A stretch of DNA of 64,000 nt from CAXMQZ01 sp963707075 (GCA_963707075.1 CAVPOX010000001.1:62001-126000); one strand, 5' to 3'. Shown: positions 30,046 to 38,687, numbered from the stretch's first letter. Program-made: numbers and translations. The notes: generated from the sequence alone by a model not told the origin.

Positions 30046-30660
30046 ATGGCCACGCAAGTCTTCGAAGTCTTCTCGGACTACATATGACCCTGGTGCTATC
30101 TCAGTACCGTGCGTATTGAGCGAATACGAGAGGCTTTCGATGTCGCCGTCGAGTTCACGCAATTTCCCCTGCATCCCGAGACACCCCCCGAAGGGCTGAC
30201 CCTCGAGCAGTTGTTCAGTGGTCGCTCGTTCGATCTCGAGGCGGCGCAGGCTCGGTTGAGTACGATGATGGCGGAGGAGGGACTGCCTTACGGCGAGCGC
30301 TCTCATACCTACAACAGCCGGTTGGCCCAGGAGCTGGCCAAATGGGCCGAGCTGCAACCGGGAGGTGAGACGATTCACGATGCCCTGTTCAGGGCGTACT
30401 TTGTCGACGGCACCAATCTGGCCCAGGTCGACAAGCTGGTGGAGATCGCGGGCTCGGTAGGTCTTGCTGAAGTCGAGGCCCACGAAGTGCTCGAGAGTCG
30501 GTCTCTTGCTGCCAGCGTGGATGCTGACTGGAATCGTGCTGCCGCGTTGGGGGTGACTGCCGTACCGACCTTCGTCATCGATGGAAGGGGCGTTGTCGGT
30601 GCCCAGCCCTACGAGGTTCTGGAGGATCTCGTGTCAAGGACGGCCGCCCAGCGTTGGTAG
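30046..30660 (+). CDS. DsbA/FrnE-like thiol oxidoreductase, probable selenoprotein (Sec14)
   Basis: ATG 30046 follows GAGAGG. The frame reads 'MATQVFEVFSDYIUPWCYL', where U is an in-frame TGA at 30085-30087, and continues to 30660 (204 residues). DsbA/FrnE-like proteins have 'DxxCPWCxxG' here, so TGA replaces the first, nucleophilic Cys and gives UPWC. Later family features are in the same frame: 'FTQFPLHPETPPEG', 'LFRAYFVDGTNLAQVDKL' and the cis-Pro loop 'GVTAVPTFVIDGRGVVGAQPY' near residue 180. There is no signal peptide, so it is cytoplasmic. A bSECIS-like hairpin follows the TGA. Automatic calling would begin the gene at an internal GTG (30109) and lose the active site. It lies 116 bp before galT. 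Confidence 0.87.
30100..30120 (+). promoter_or_regulatory. Candidate bacterial SECIS hairpin
   Basis: CTCAGTAC (30100-30107) pairs with GTATTGAG (30113-30120): eight pairs, one of them G-U, around the loop CGUGC (30108-30112). The loop begins 20 nt after the TGA and has G as its second base. The heptamer CCGUGCG (loop plus closing pair) and the spacing are identical to the hairpin at 9523-9539, although the stems differ in sequence. Confidence 0.77.
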
Positions 30661-30694
30661 GAGTGCAACGCGGGGCATTCCAGCTCCGGGCGCT

Positions 30695-30703
30695 TGTTAG
30701 ACT
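30695..30703 (+). promoter_or_regulatory. Extended -10 element upstream of galT
   Basis: TGTTAGACT fits an extended -10 (TGnTAnnnT) about 74 bp before the galT start. The same TGTTAGACTC string precedes the symporter gene at 34834, so both ends of the sugar cluster may use the same promoter type. No -35 was seen. Confidence 0.4.
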
Positions 30704-30776
30704 CGATCTTTCCATGCCGACCGGGCAAATCCACTCGATTCACGGCCGGAGGATTGAGTCCCTGGTGGAGAGATAG

Positions 30777-31817
30777 ATGATCTGGGAGCAGCGTTGGCAC
30801 CCGTTGCGGGAAGAGTGGGTGATCGTAGCGGCACACCGCGACGATCGCCCGTGGAGTGGTGAGAAGAAGGTCGTGCAGAGGACCGAGGCGCCAGCGTACG
30901 TCGAGACCTGCTACATGTGCCCAGGCAACCTCCGGGTGAGCGGTCTGCGCAACGAGAGCTACACCGGTGTCTATGTCTTCGACAACGATCATCCGTGTGT
31001 CGGGCCGGGCGCCCCAGACAAGCTCGCAGGGGCACCGGGAATCCTGCGGAACCGTCCCGCCTCTGGTGTGGCACGCGTGGTTTGCTACGACCCGCGACAC
31101 AACGTGACACTTGCGGAGCTCGACGTGGGGCAAGTCGATGCGCTACTGCAGGTGTGGCAGGAGCAGTACCGCGAGTTGGGGAGCCGACCCGAGGTCGAGC
31201 ACGTGCTGGTCTTCGAGAACAAGGGGGAGGTCGTCGGGGTATCCAATCCGCATCCTCACTGCCAGATCTACGCGACAAACTTCGTCTTCAAGACCATCGA
31301 GATCGAAGCGGCGGCAGCGGCGCGGCACTGGGCAGCGCACCAGCGGTCGCTATTGGGCGATGTGATTCAGACCGAACTGGAGGACGGCAGGCGGATCATC
31401 GCAGAGCTCGATTCAGCGGTGGCCTTTGTACCGTACTTCGCGCGGTACGCCTACGAGACCTACGTGGCACCGAAGCGTGCACACTCGAGTCTGGCCATGC
31501 TGTCGGATCGGGAACGCGCGGAGCTGGCGGAAGTGGTGCAGGAGGTCGTGGTCCGGTTCGACAATCTCTGGCAGATGCCGTTTCCGTATGTCATGGCATT
31601 GCATCAGGCACCGACGGACCGGCAGGAGCACCAGGGCTTCCACTTTCATATCGAGTTCCACCCACCCTTGCGAAAGCCGGAGCTCCTGAAGTACCTGGCC
31701 GGCCCGGAAGTCGGGGGAGGCAGTTTCCTGAGTGATACCTGCGCCGAAGAGAAGGCTGCAGAGCTGCGTGCCGTGGACACGATCCACTATCTGAAGGACA
31801 GCACACGCCGTGAATGA
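30777..31817 (+). CDS. galT: Galactose-1-phosphate uridylyltransferase
   Basis: 346 residues; ATG 30777 has GGAGAGA upstream. GalT exchanges UMP between UDP-glucose and galactose-1-phosphate through a uridylyl-His. Visible are the zinc-type 'CYMCPGN' (residues ~46-52), 'VFENKGEVVGVSNPHPHCQ' with the catalytic His-Pro-His, and C-terminal 'HQGFHFHIEFHPPLRK'. The usual HPHGQ is HPHCQ here. The length is normal. It overlaps the sugar kinase by 8 bp and starts the cluster galT-kinase-mutase, so it acts in Leloir-type galactose use. Confidence 0.93.
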   Translation: MIWEQRWHPLREEWVIVAAHRDDRPWSGEKKVVQRTEAPAYVETCYMCPGNLRVSGLRNESYTGVYVFDNDHPCVGPGAPDKLAGAPGILRNRPASGVARVVCYDPRHNVTLAELDVGQVDALLQVWQEQYRELGSRPEVEHVLVFENKGEVVGVSNPHPHCQIYATNFVFKTIEIEAAAAARHWAAHQRSLLGDVIQTELEDGRRIIAELDSAVAFVPYFARYAYETYVAPKRAHSSLAMLSDRERAELAEVVQEVVVRFDNLWQMPFPYVMALHQAPTDRQEHQGFHFHIEFHPPLRKPELLKYLAGPEVGGGSFLSDTCAEEKAAELRAVDTIHYLKDSTRRE

Positions 31818-33276
31818 AGTGGAGCTCGACACCGATCCCTGGGCGCGGCCGGACGCGCGCGCGTTTCTCGAAGTGGTGGGTGAGGCGAGCAGCGAGCGGG
31901 GGATTTTCGAGCCTGGCAAGGCGATCACCATGGCGCGAGCGCCCGGCCGGTTGGATGTGATGGGGGGGATCGCCGACTACTCCGGATCGCTCGTCCTGCA
32001 ATGGCCGCTTGCGGAAGCGACCTTTGTGGCGGTGCAGAGTGCCGCCGATGGCATGGTGCGAGTGATCAGCCGGGGTGATGGCCCCAACAGAGAGGATCGA
32101 TCCGTTGAGATCGCCAGTGATGAGCTGTGGGTCCTGGCCCAGCGGGGATATGCATCCGTCGGCGAGCGTTTCGCTTCGCCGGCTGAGACAACCTGGGGGG
32201 CCTATCCGCTCGGTGTTCTGGCTGTGCTGATGCGCGAGCATGGCGTGACGGCTGAGGGTGGGCTTCGGGTATTGGTGCAATCTGCTGTGCCGGAGGGTAA
32301 AGGGGTGAGCTCGTCGGCAGCTCTGGAGGTGGCATCGATGAGCGCAATGGCGGAACTGTTCGGGGTTTCTCTCGAAGGTCCAGCGTTGGCGCGTTGGTGC
32401 CAGGTCGCGGAGAACCGCGTGGTGGGTGCTCCCTGCGGAATCATGGATCAGATGACGGCGGCCATGGGGCGAGAAGGGCGATTGCTGGAGTTGCTCTGCC
32501 AGCCGGCACAGATCCAGGGTTTCGCGAAGGTGCCAGAGGCGATTGGTCTCTGGGGGATCGATTCCGGAATCCGCCATGCGGTGTCGGGGTCGGACTACAT
32601 CTCGGTGCGGTGCGGCGCATTCATGGGCTATCGGATTCTGGCCGATGAAGCCGGCATGGTGGCGACCGAGCCGGACACCGAGGGCCACGTCAGGATTCAG
32701 GACGATCGATGGGGCGGGTATCTGGCGAATGTCGGGGTCGAGACGTATGCATCGCGTTTTGGCTCGGTCTTGCCCGAGTCGATGAGTGGCCAGGAGTTCA
32801 CGCGGCGGTACGGTGGCACGACAGATCCTGTGACACGAGTCGATGCAGAGAGCAACTACGCTGTGCGAAAACCTACGGAGCATCCGATCTGGGAGCATGC
32901 CCGCGTGAGCCGATTCGCGGGGTTACTTGGCGGCTCTGTCGAGGAAAGCGCCCTGGAGGAGTTGGGGGAGCTGATGTGCGAGTCGCACGCCAGTTACTCG
33001 GCCTGTGGTTTGGGCAGCGAGGCAACGGATCTTCTGGTCGAGATGGTCCGTGAGGCGGGCCCAGCAGTGGGTCTTTACGGGGCAAAGATCACTGGCGGAG
33101 GCAGTGGCGGGACAGTCGCGATCCTGGGTCGAGCCTCGGCTTCCGCCGCGGTGCTCTCCCTCGCTCGCCACTTCCGGGAGAGGACCGGACACTCACCCGT
33201 GGTAGTGCATGGATCCTCGTCGGGGGCGGTCTGGACCGGTACGCGCCTGTTCAACTTCGGGGGTGCCGATGGGTAG
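31810..33276 (+). CDS. GHMP-family sugar kinase, galactokinase or L-arabinokinase-like
   Basis: 488 residues from GTG 31810. GHMP motifs are complete: 'RAPGRLDVMGGIADYSGS' (motif 1), 'VPEGKGVSSSAALEVA' (ATP loop) and 'GAKITGGGSGGTVAI' (motif 3), with 'APCGIMDQMTAAMG' holding the catalytic-type Asp. Bacterial galactokinases have 'GRVNLIGEHTDYNxG' as motif 1; the form 'GRLDVMGGIADYSGSLVLQ' is that of the kinase domain of plant L-arabinokinase. Next to galT it most simply supplies galactose-1-phosphate, but arabinose cannot be ruled out. It is longer than GalK of E. coli (382 residues). Confidence 0.85.
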   Translation: MNEVELDTDPWARPDARAFLEVVGEASSERGIFEPGKAITMARAPGRLDVMGGIADYSGSLVLQWPLAEATFVAVQSAADGMVRVISRGDGPNREDRSVEIASDELWVLAQRGYASVGERFASPAETTWGAYPLGVLAVLMREHGVTAEGGLRVLVQSAVPEGKGVSSSAALEVASMSAMAELFGVSLEGPALARWCQVAENRVVGAPCGIMDQMTAAMGREGRLLELLCQPAQIQGFAKVPEAIGLWGIDSGIRHAVSGSDYISVRCGAFMGYRILADEAGMVATEPDTEGHVRIQDDRWGGYLANVGVETYASRFGSVLPESMSGQEFTRRYGGTTDPVTRVDAESNYAVRKPTEHPIWEHARVSRFAGLLGGSVEESALEELGELMCESHASYSACGLGSEATDLLVEMVREAGPAVGLYGAKITGGGSGGTVAILGRASASAAVLSLARHFRERTGHSPVVVHGSSSGAVWTGTRLFNFGGADG

Positions 33277-33288
33277 GGGCTGTGGCGC

Positions 33289-34806
33289 GTGAGTCGGCAT
33301 GAACTGCTGAACCTGTCGATGTTCCGGGCCTACGACATCCGGACTCCGGCAGAGCGCTTGACCGATCTGCTCGCGGCTCGACTGGCCCGGGCCGAGGCGG
33401 TCTACTTTGCGGACGAAGTGGGCGTGGAGGGCGTGCTGGTCGGCCGTGACGCCCGATCGACGGGGCCACGGTACCTGGACATCCTGGTCGAGGCCTTGCT
33501 CGGGGCCGGTTTGGACGTCGTCTATCTGCCGGGAGTCAGCAGCACCTCGTATTTCTACTACTCGGCCATGCGTCACCCAGAGTACGGGGCGATTATGGTT
33601 GGGGCCTCGCACAACCCGGCGGGAGATACGGGACAGAAGCTGCTGGGTCCCGGTGTGCGCCCGATTGCTCGCGGGATCGGCCCGGCGGGGGGGCTGGACC
33701 GGATCCGCCGACTCTACGAAGAGGAAGCGAAATGCGGCCCGGTACGGCGTGGCGAGTTCCGATACTCCGAGCTCCTCTCCGACTACATCGAGTACAGCAT
33801 GCGCCTGGCGGATGTGGAGCCGGGGAGACTGAGTGGGATGCGTGTGATGCACGATTACCTCTTTGGCGCAGCGGGGCGCGAGATGATGATCGCCTTCGAG
33901 CGGGTGGGTGCCGCGTTGACGCCACTGCACCATCAGCCGGATGGCAACTTTCCCTTGGGTGATCCAAATCCCGTGAAGCAGAGAGTGATTGCGTCCGGGT
34001 TGAAGCGGCTCGCGGAGGGTCGATTCGATCTGGCGTCGATCTTCGATGGCGACGGAGATCGGCTGGACATCTACCACGGAGACGGCACCTACCTGTCCGC
34101 GAGCTTTGTCTACGCCGCAGTGCTCGGTGACATCCGGCGTCGATTTCCCGGCGAGGGGTTGGGTGTTCTGGCGGACCTGAAGAGCAACCCGCTGGCGGTA
34201 ATGGAGATGGCGCGGAACGGGGTCGCGGTGGATGTGGTACGCAACGGTCACTCGCAGATCAAGCAGAGTCTCTATGACGATGCGACCCGCTTCGGTGCCG
34301 TCGAGGAGTCGGCGCACTTCTACGAGGCGCTCACCCTCGAGGAGGGGCAGAGATTCTGCACCGAGAACACCCTGTACATGGCCTTGCTGGCCACGCGTAT
34401 CTGGAAAGAACAGCCCGAGCGCGTCAGGGAGTTGCTGGACATTCAGGGTTCCACGACCCGAGCCCGCGAGTGGGGGTACAAGTTTGGCAGTGACGGTGAA
34501 CGCGACGCGGCCTTGGATGCGGTGCGCCGCCACTTCGAGTCCGAGGGAGCAGACTCCATCGAGAAGATGCGTGATGGGATGCCCCTGGAAGCGACGCTCA
34601 TGCGCCGCGGAGTGCCGTTCGAGGTGACCGCGAATACCCGGCCTGAGGCCGACTGGTTGCAGGTTTGTCAGCGTGTGTCGCACAGCGAGGACGGGCTGGC
34701 ACGCTGGGAGGTGGTGGGTGCGGAGAAGACGTTGGTACACGAGGCGAAGGCGGCGATCGCGAAGTGTGTTCAGGACTTCGCTGCGAGTGCCGAGTATCAG
34801 GGATGA
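33289..34806 (+). CDS. Alpha-D-phosphohexomutase (phosphoglucomutase/phosphomannomutase)
   Basis: 505 residues from GTG 33289, 12 bp after the kinase. The phosphoserine loop is 'GAIMVGASHNPAGDTGQK' at residue ~105, the metal loop 'IFDGDGDRLDIYH' at ~250, and the sugar loop 'FGAVEESAHFYE' at ~340 (GEMSGH in common members). The C-terminal phosphate-binding region contains 'RPEADWLQVCQR'. It probably converts glucose-1-phosphate from the GalT reaction into glucose-6-phosphate, which links the cluster to glycolysis. Confidence 0.9.
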   Translation: MSRHELLNLSMFRAYDIRTPAERLTDLLAARLARAEAVYFADEVGVEGVLVGRDARSTGPRYLDILVEALLGAGLDVVYLPGVSSTSYFYYSAMRHPEYGAIMVGASHNPAGDTGQKLLGPGVRPIARGIGPAGGLDRIRRLYEEEAKCGPVRRGEFRYSELLSDYIEYSMRLADVEPGRLSGMRVMHDYLFGAAGREMMIAFERVGAALTPLHHQPDGNFPLGDPNPVKQRVIASGLKRLAEGRFDLASIFDGDGDRLDIYHGDGTYLSASFVYAAVLGDIRRRFPGEGLGVLADLKSNPLAVMEMARNGVAVDVVRNGHSQIKQSLYDDATRFGAVEESAHFYEALTLEEGQRFCTENTLYMALLATRIWKEQPERVRELLDIQGSTTRAREWGYKFGSDGERDAALDAVRRHFESEGADSIEKMRDGMPLEATLMRRGVPFEVTANTRPEADWLQVCQRVSHSEDGLARWEVVGAEKTLVHEAKAAIAKCVQDFAASAEYQG

Positions 34807-34833
34807 GAAACCGGTCCTTCATGACGGTGGCCC

Positions 34834-34842
34834 TGTTAGACT
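34834..34842 (+). promoter_or_regulatory. Extended -10 element upstream of the sugar symporter
   Basis: TGTTAGACT, identical to the element before galT, about 80 bp upstream of the ATG at 34923. It implies that the symporter has its own promoter in addition to any read-through from the mutase gene. Confidence 0.4.
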
Positions 34843-34922
34843 CACGCCTCGCAGCGTGGAAACAGGTGGCAGCGCGGTCGTTGGGTTGAGGACATCGCTA
34901 AAGGCCAGGAGAGGGGACGACT

Positions 34923-36716
34923 ATGGCATGGCTAGATTGGGTCGTAATCGCGGGTTATTTCGCTGTCCTGATGGGCTTGGCCTGGTGGGTGATCCGGCAG
35001 AACAAGGACACCGCTGACGACTATTTTCTGGCCGGCCGCAACCTGGGCTGGTTCATCATCGGTGCCTCGATCTTCGCATCCAATATCGGCTCGGAGCATC
35101 TTGTGGGCCTCGCCGGCTCGGGGACGACCGACGGTGTGGCGATGGCGCACTACGAGCTCCACGCCTGGTGCCTCCTGGTTCTGGGATGGGTGATGGTGCC
35201 GTTCTATATGCGCTCCAAGGTGTTTACCATGCCCGAGTTTCTCGAGCGGCGCTACAGCCCGACGGCGAGATGGGTCCTGTCGATCATCTCGCTGGTGGCC
35301 TACGTCCTGACCAAGATCGCAGTCGGCATTTTCGCCGGGGGTATGGTCTTCTCGGTCCTGCTGCCGGAGATCAACATCGACCTCGGGTTCATGGTTCTCG
35401 ATACCTTCTGGATCGGTTCGGTTCTCGTCATCGTCCTGACCGGCCTCTACACCATCCTCGGGGGCCTGCGCGCCGTGGCGTACACCGAGGCGCTGCAGAC
35501 CATTATCCTGGTGATGGGATCGCTCCTGGTGACGGTCTTTGGCCTGCTGGCTCTGGGCAGCGCGTCGGGAGGCGGCATCGGTGCCGGCTGGGCTTCACTG
35601 CGAGAGATCGCCGGCTCGGAGATGTTCAATCTCTGGAAGCCGCTGGTACCAGAAGGCATGCAGGGGACCTGGGCACCGGTCCTGGAGCCGAACCGCATGG
35701 CCTGGTACTTCAACGGCAACTTCCCCTGGCTCGGCATGCTCTTCTGTGCCCCGATCATCGGTCTCTGGTACTGGTGCACCGACCAGTACATCGTGCAGCG
35801 CGCGCTGGGCGCCCCCGACGAGCGGGAGGCCCGCCGAGGCACGATCTTCGCGGCCCTGCTCAAGCTGCTCCCGGTCTTCATCTTCATCATTCCCGGCATC
35901 ATCGCCTTCGCGCTGGCCGAGAGTGGTCAGGTGCAGGGTTTGCGTGACGCGATGTACACCGCCGGGGAGATGGATGGCGCCAAGGCTCAGGGCGCGTTTC
36001 CGTTGATGGTGCGCGAAGTCCTGCCGATGGGAGTTCGGGGTCTGGTCGTGGCCGGTCTGCTGGCGGCGTTGATGAGCTCGCTGGCGGGAGTCTTCAACGC
36101 TTCGTCGACGCTGTTCACGATGGACTTCTATCGCAAGTTCAAGCCCAAGGCTCCCCAGCATGAGCTGGTCTGGACCGGGCGGGTGGCGACGACGGTCATG
36201 GTGCTGATCGGTCTCGCCTGGGTGCCGGTGATCCGTGGTGCCGACGAAGGGCTCTACTACTACCTCCAGGGCGTGCAGGGGTATCTGGCGCCGCCGATCT
36301 TCGTGGTCTTCTTCTTCGGGGTGTTCATGAAGCGGCTGAATGCCAAGGGCTGTCTGGCGGCGCTGATCGCCGGATTCGCCATGGGCGTCTTCCGATTGGC
36401 AGTGGACACGCCGCTGACTCTGGGTCTACAGGGCTTCGAGAACGGCTATGCCGAGAACTCGTTCCTGTGGATCATCAGCAACATCTACTTCCAGTACTAC
36501 AGCCTGCTGATCTTCCTGGTCAGCGCGGCGGCGGCGATCATCGTCAGTCGCATGACCGAGCCGCCGGATCCGGCGCAGATCGAAGGCTTGACCTACGCGA
36601 CGGTGTCACAGGCAGACCGTCTCGAGTCACGTCAGAGCTGGGGTTGGGGTGAAGTCATCGCTTCGGCCATGGTGTTGGTGGGCATTCTGATCGCCTATTT
36701 CTACTTCACCGGATAG
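34923..36716 (+). CDS. Sodium:solute symporter (SSS/SGLT family), probable sugar uptake
   Basis: 597 residues, about 14 hydrophobic helices. ATG 34923 follows AGGAGAGGGG. The SGLT signature is clear: 'DYFLAGRNLGWFIIGASIFASNIGSEHLVGLAG' (contains the Na+ and sugar site residues), 'YTILGGLRAVAYTEALQTIIL' and 'LWYWCTDQYIVQRALGA'. These match the glucose/galactose branch (vSGLT) better than the proline or pantothenate branches. With galT, the sugar kinase and the mutase it forms an uptake-to-glycolysis route. Confidence 0.9.
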   Translation: MAWLDWVVIAGYFAVLMGLAWWVIRQNKDTADDYFLAGRNLGWFIIGASIFASNIGSEHLVGLAGSGTTDGVAMAHYELHAWCLLVLGWVMVPFYMRSKVFTMPEFLERRYSPTARWVLSIISLVAYVLTKIAVGIFAGGMVFSVLLPEINIDLGFMVLDTFWIGSVLVIVLTGLYTILGGLRAVAYTEALQTIILVMGSLLVTVFGLLALGSASGGGIGAGWASLREIAGSEMFNLWKPLVPEGMQGTWAPVLEPNRMAWYFNGNFPWLGMLFCAPIIGLWYWCTDQYIVQRALGAPDEREARRGTIFAALLKLLPVFIFIIPGIIAFALAESGQVQGLRDAMYTAGEMDGAKAQGAFPLMVREVLPMGVRGLVVAGLLAALMSSLAGVFNASSTLFTMDFYRKFKPKAPQHELVWTGRVATTVMVLIGLAWVPVIRGADEGLYYYLQGVQGYLAPPIFVVFFFGVFMKRLNAKGCLAALIAGFAMGVFRLAVDTPLTLGLQGFENGYAENSFLWIISNIYFQYYSLLIFLVSAAAAIIVSRMTEPPDPAQIEGLTYATVSQADRLESRQSWGWGEVIASAMVLVGILIAYFYFTG

Positions 36717-36914
36717 CGTCGGCGGGCTCCACCTGCATTTTCGGGCTTCTGTGCCCCTATCCCTGATGCGGGCGGTATTCCGCGGGCCGCCGAAATGGCC
36801 GACACAGAGGCCGGCCCCTGCATCTCCCTTGACATGTGAGGAGATCCTTCGGTTGGGACCACCAGCGACGGCCGTGCACCCGCGCATGAGGGGATAAGAT
36901 CCGATACCAGGAAC

Positions 36915-37776
36915 ATGCGAAAGCACCTCGCACTGACCTGCTTCTCGATGGTGACTCTCCTGGGGTGTCAGGAGGCCTCGCCCCCGTTCGCAGTCGGCAC
37001 GCTGGAACGTCATCGCATCGAGCTCCGTGCCGAGCGACAGGAGCCGATTCTCGAGCTCGCTGTCCGCGAAGGCGACCGGGTGGAAGCCGGCGACCTCATC
37101 GTCGTGCTCGACTCCAGACGGGTCGCAGCCCAGCTCGGCCAGGCGAGGCGGAAGCCGCGCTGATCGAGCTGCGGGCGGCGGGCGAGGTAGCCCGCGGATC
37201 GAGAGGTTGGTAGACGAGGGCATCGAAGCCCAGACTGCGCTGGAGTCTGTGCAGGCAGCCATAGCTGCAGCACGGGCTCGGCGAAGTGCATTGCAGGCAG
37301 CCCTTGAGCGCCTTCTCAATGGTGCCACGGTCGAGGAGCTCGATCAGGCGCGTGCCGACGTCGCCCGCAGCGCAGCCGAGATCAAACGGCTGGAGATCGA
37401 TGTCGAGCGCATGACTGTCAAGGCTCCTCGCGCGGGGATCATCGATGCGTTGCCGTTCAAAGTCGGGGATGAGCCTCGAGTTGGAGCGACGGTCGCGGTC
37501 CTGCTTGCCGACGAGGCCCCTTTTGCGCGTGTCTATGTTCCAGCCGAATTGCGGCCCGGCCTCGAGGCTGGGCAAACCGTGTCCGTCGCGGTCGATGGTT
37601 TTCCAGATCCATTCACAGGTGAAATGCGGATGATTTCGAGCGAGGCCGCCTTCACCCCCTACTACTCGCTGACCGAGCGTGACCGCAAGCATCTCGCCTA
37701 TCTCGCTGAGATCGATCTCGTCGGAGAGGAAGCCAGAGATCTTCCCACCGGACTTCCCGTCGAGGTGACCTTCTGA
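36915..37776 (+). CDS. HlyD-type membrane fusion lipoprotein, two frame breaks
   Basis: ATG 36915 opens a lipoprotein signal ('CFSMVTLLGCQE'). Residues up to about 37145 encode the first lipoyl half ('ILELAVREGDRVEAGDLIVVLDSRRVAAQLGQA'). A break then shifts to 'AEAALIELRAAGEVAR' and a second break near 37197 shifts to 'IERLVDEGIEAQTALESVQ', the coiled coil, followed by 'MTVKAPRAGIIDALPFKVGDE' and the beta-barrel to 37776. When joined, the protein is a normal ~287-residue YbhG/HlyD-like adaptor that couples the ABC exporter to an outer-membrane channel. It is first in the operon with the ATPase and permease. Confidence 0.8.
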
Positions 37777-38687
37777 GTGACCTGGCCATCTCCACCGCAG
37801 GTCTGACGCGGCGCTTTGGCAAGCTGACCGCTGTCGATCACCTCGCCCTCGAAGTACCAAAAGGGAAGATATACGGATTCCTCGGTCCGAACGGTTCCGG
37901 CAAGACTACGGCGATTCGCATGTTGTGCGGACTACTGGAGCCGTCGGAGGGCCACGCCACGGTGCTCGGTCAGCGGGTCCCCGACGATGCCGACAAGCTG
38001 CGGTACAACATCGGCTACATGACTCAGAGGTTCTCCCTCTATCAGGATCTGACAGTCGACGAGAACCTGCGCTTCGTCGGCCAGGTCTATGTGCTGCCGA
38101 GAAAGCGGTACCAGGAGCGCCTTGCGGATGTCCGCAAGCGCTACAACCTGGCGGATATCGGGGGGCAGCTGGCGGGGACCCTGAGCGGCGGCCAGCGGCA
38201 GCGGTTGGCCCTGGCGGCAGCCACGCTCCACGAGCCGGCACTGTTGCTACTCGATGAGCCGACCAGCGCGGTCGATCCGGAGACACGGCGCCAGTTCTGG
38301 GACGCGCTTTACGACCTGACGTCGGCCGGGGCCACGATCCTGGTGTCGACGCATTTCATGGATGAGGCTGAACGCTGCCATTTCCTGGCCATCCTGGACG
38401 AAGGGCGCAAGGTGGCCGACGGAGAGCCGGATGAGCTCAAGGCCTCGATCGGGTATGCCGTGGTCGAGGTCGAAGTGTCGGATCCGGTCGTGGGTCGTGC
38501 GGTGCTGGCCGAGGTCGGAAACGTGGCAAGTGTGGCCCAACTGGGAAGCCGTTTACGGGTGCTCGTCGAGCCGGCTGAGCCGCAACCCGTCCAATTGATT
38601 CGACAGCATCTGCAGAATGCGGGCCTGGAGGAAGAAGCCCGCCTGGTCGAGCCGAATCTCGAGGATGTCTTCATGGCGGTCACGTGA
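37773..38687 (+). CDS. ABC-2 type exporter ATPase
   Basis: About 304 residues. Walker A 'GFLGPNGSGKTTAIRML', Q-loop 'GYMTQRFSLYQDLTVDENL', signature 'GTLSGGQRQRLALAAATLHEP', Walker B 'LLLLDEPTSAVDP' and the switch His in 'STHFMDEAERC' are all present. No ATG, GTG or TTG precedes the Walker A in this frame; the CTG at 37773, overlapping the HlyD stop as CTGA, is the best start, unless a small indel hides a GTG there. Drug, lipid or polymer export with the neighbouring fusion protein and permease is likely. Confidence 0.88.
   Translation: MSDLAISTAGLTRRFGKLTAVDHLALEVPKGKIYGFLGPNGSGKTTAIRMLCGLLEPSEGHATVLGQRVPDDADKLRYNIGYMTQRFSLYQDLTVDENLRFVGQVYVLPRKRYQERLADVRKRYNLADIGGQLAGTLSGGQRQRLALAAATLHEPALLLLDEPTSAVDPETRRQFWDALYDLTSAGATILVSTHFMDEAERCHFLAILDEGRKVADGEPDELKASIGYAVVEVEVSDPVVGRAVLAEVGNVASVAQLGSRLRVLVEPAEPQPVQLIRQHLQNAGLEEEARLVEPNLEDVFMAVT

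Noticed and set aside
30109..30660. DsbA-like gene starting at GTG 30109.
   Set aside because: The GTG lies inside the SECIS loop and would remove the active site; ATG 30046 has a good ribosome site and the family N-terminus.
33193..34740. Open frame of 515 codons on the minus strand opposite the phosphohexomutase.
   Set aside because: The plus strand has all catalytic motifs of the mutase; the minus product is Arg/Gln/His-rich without a recognisable domain.
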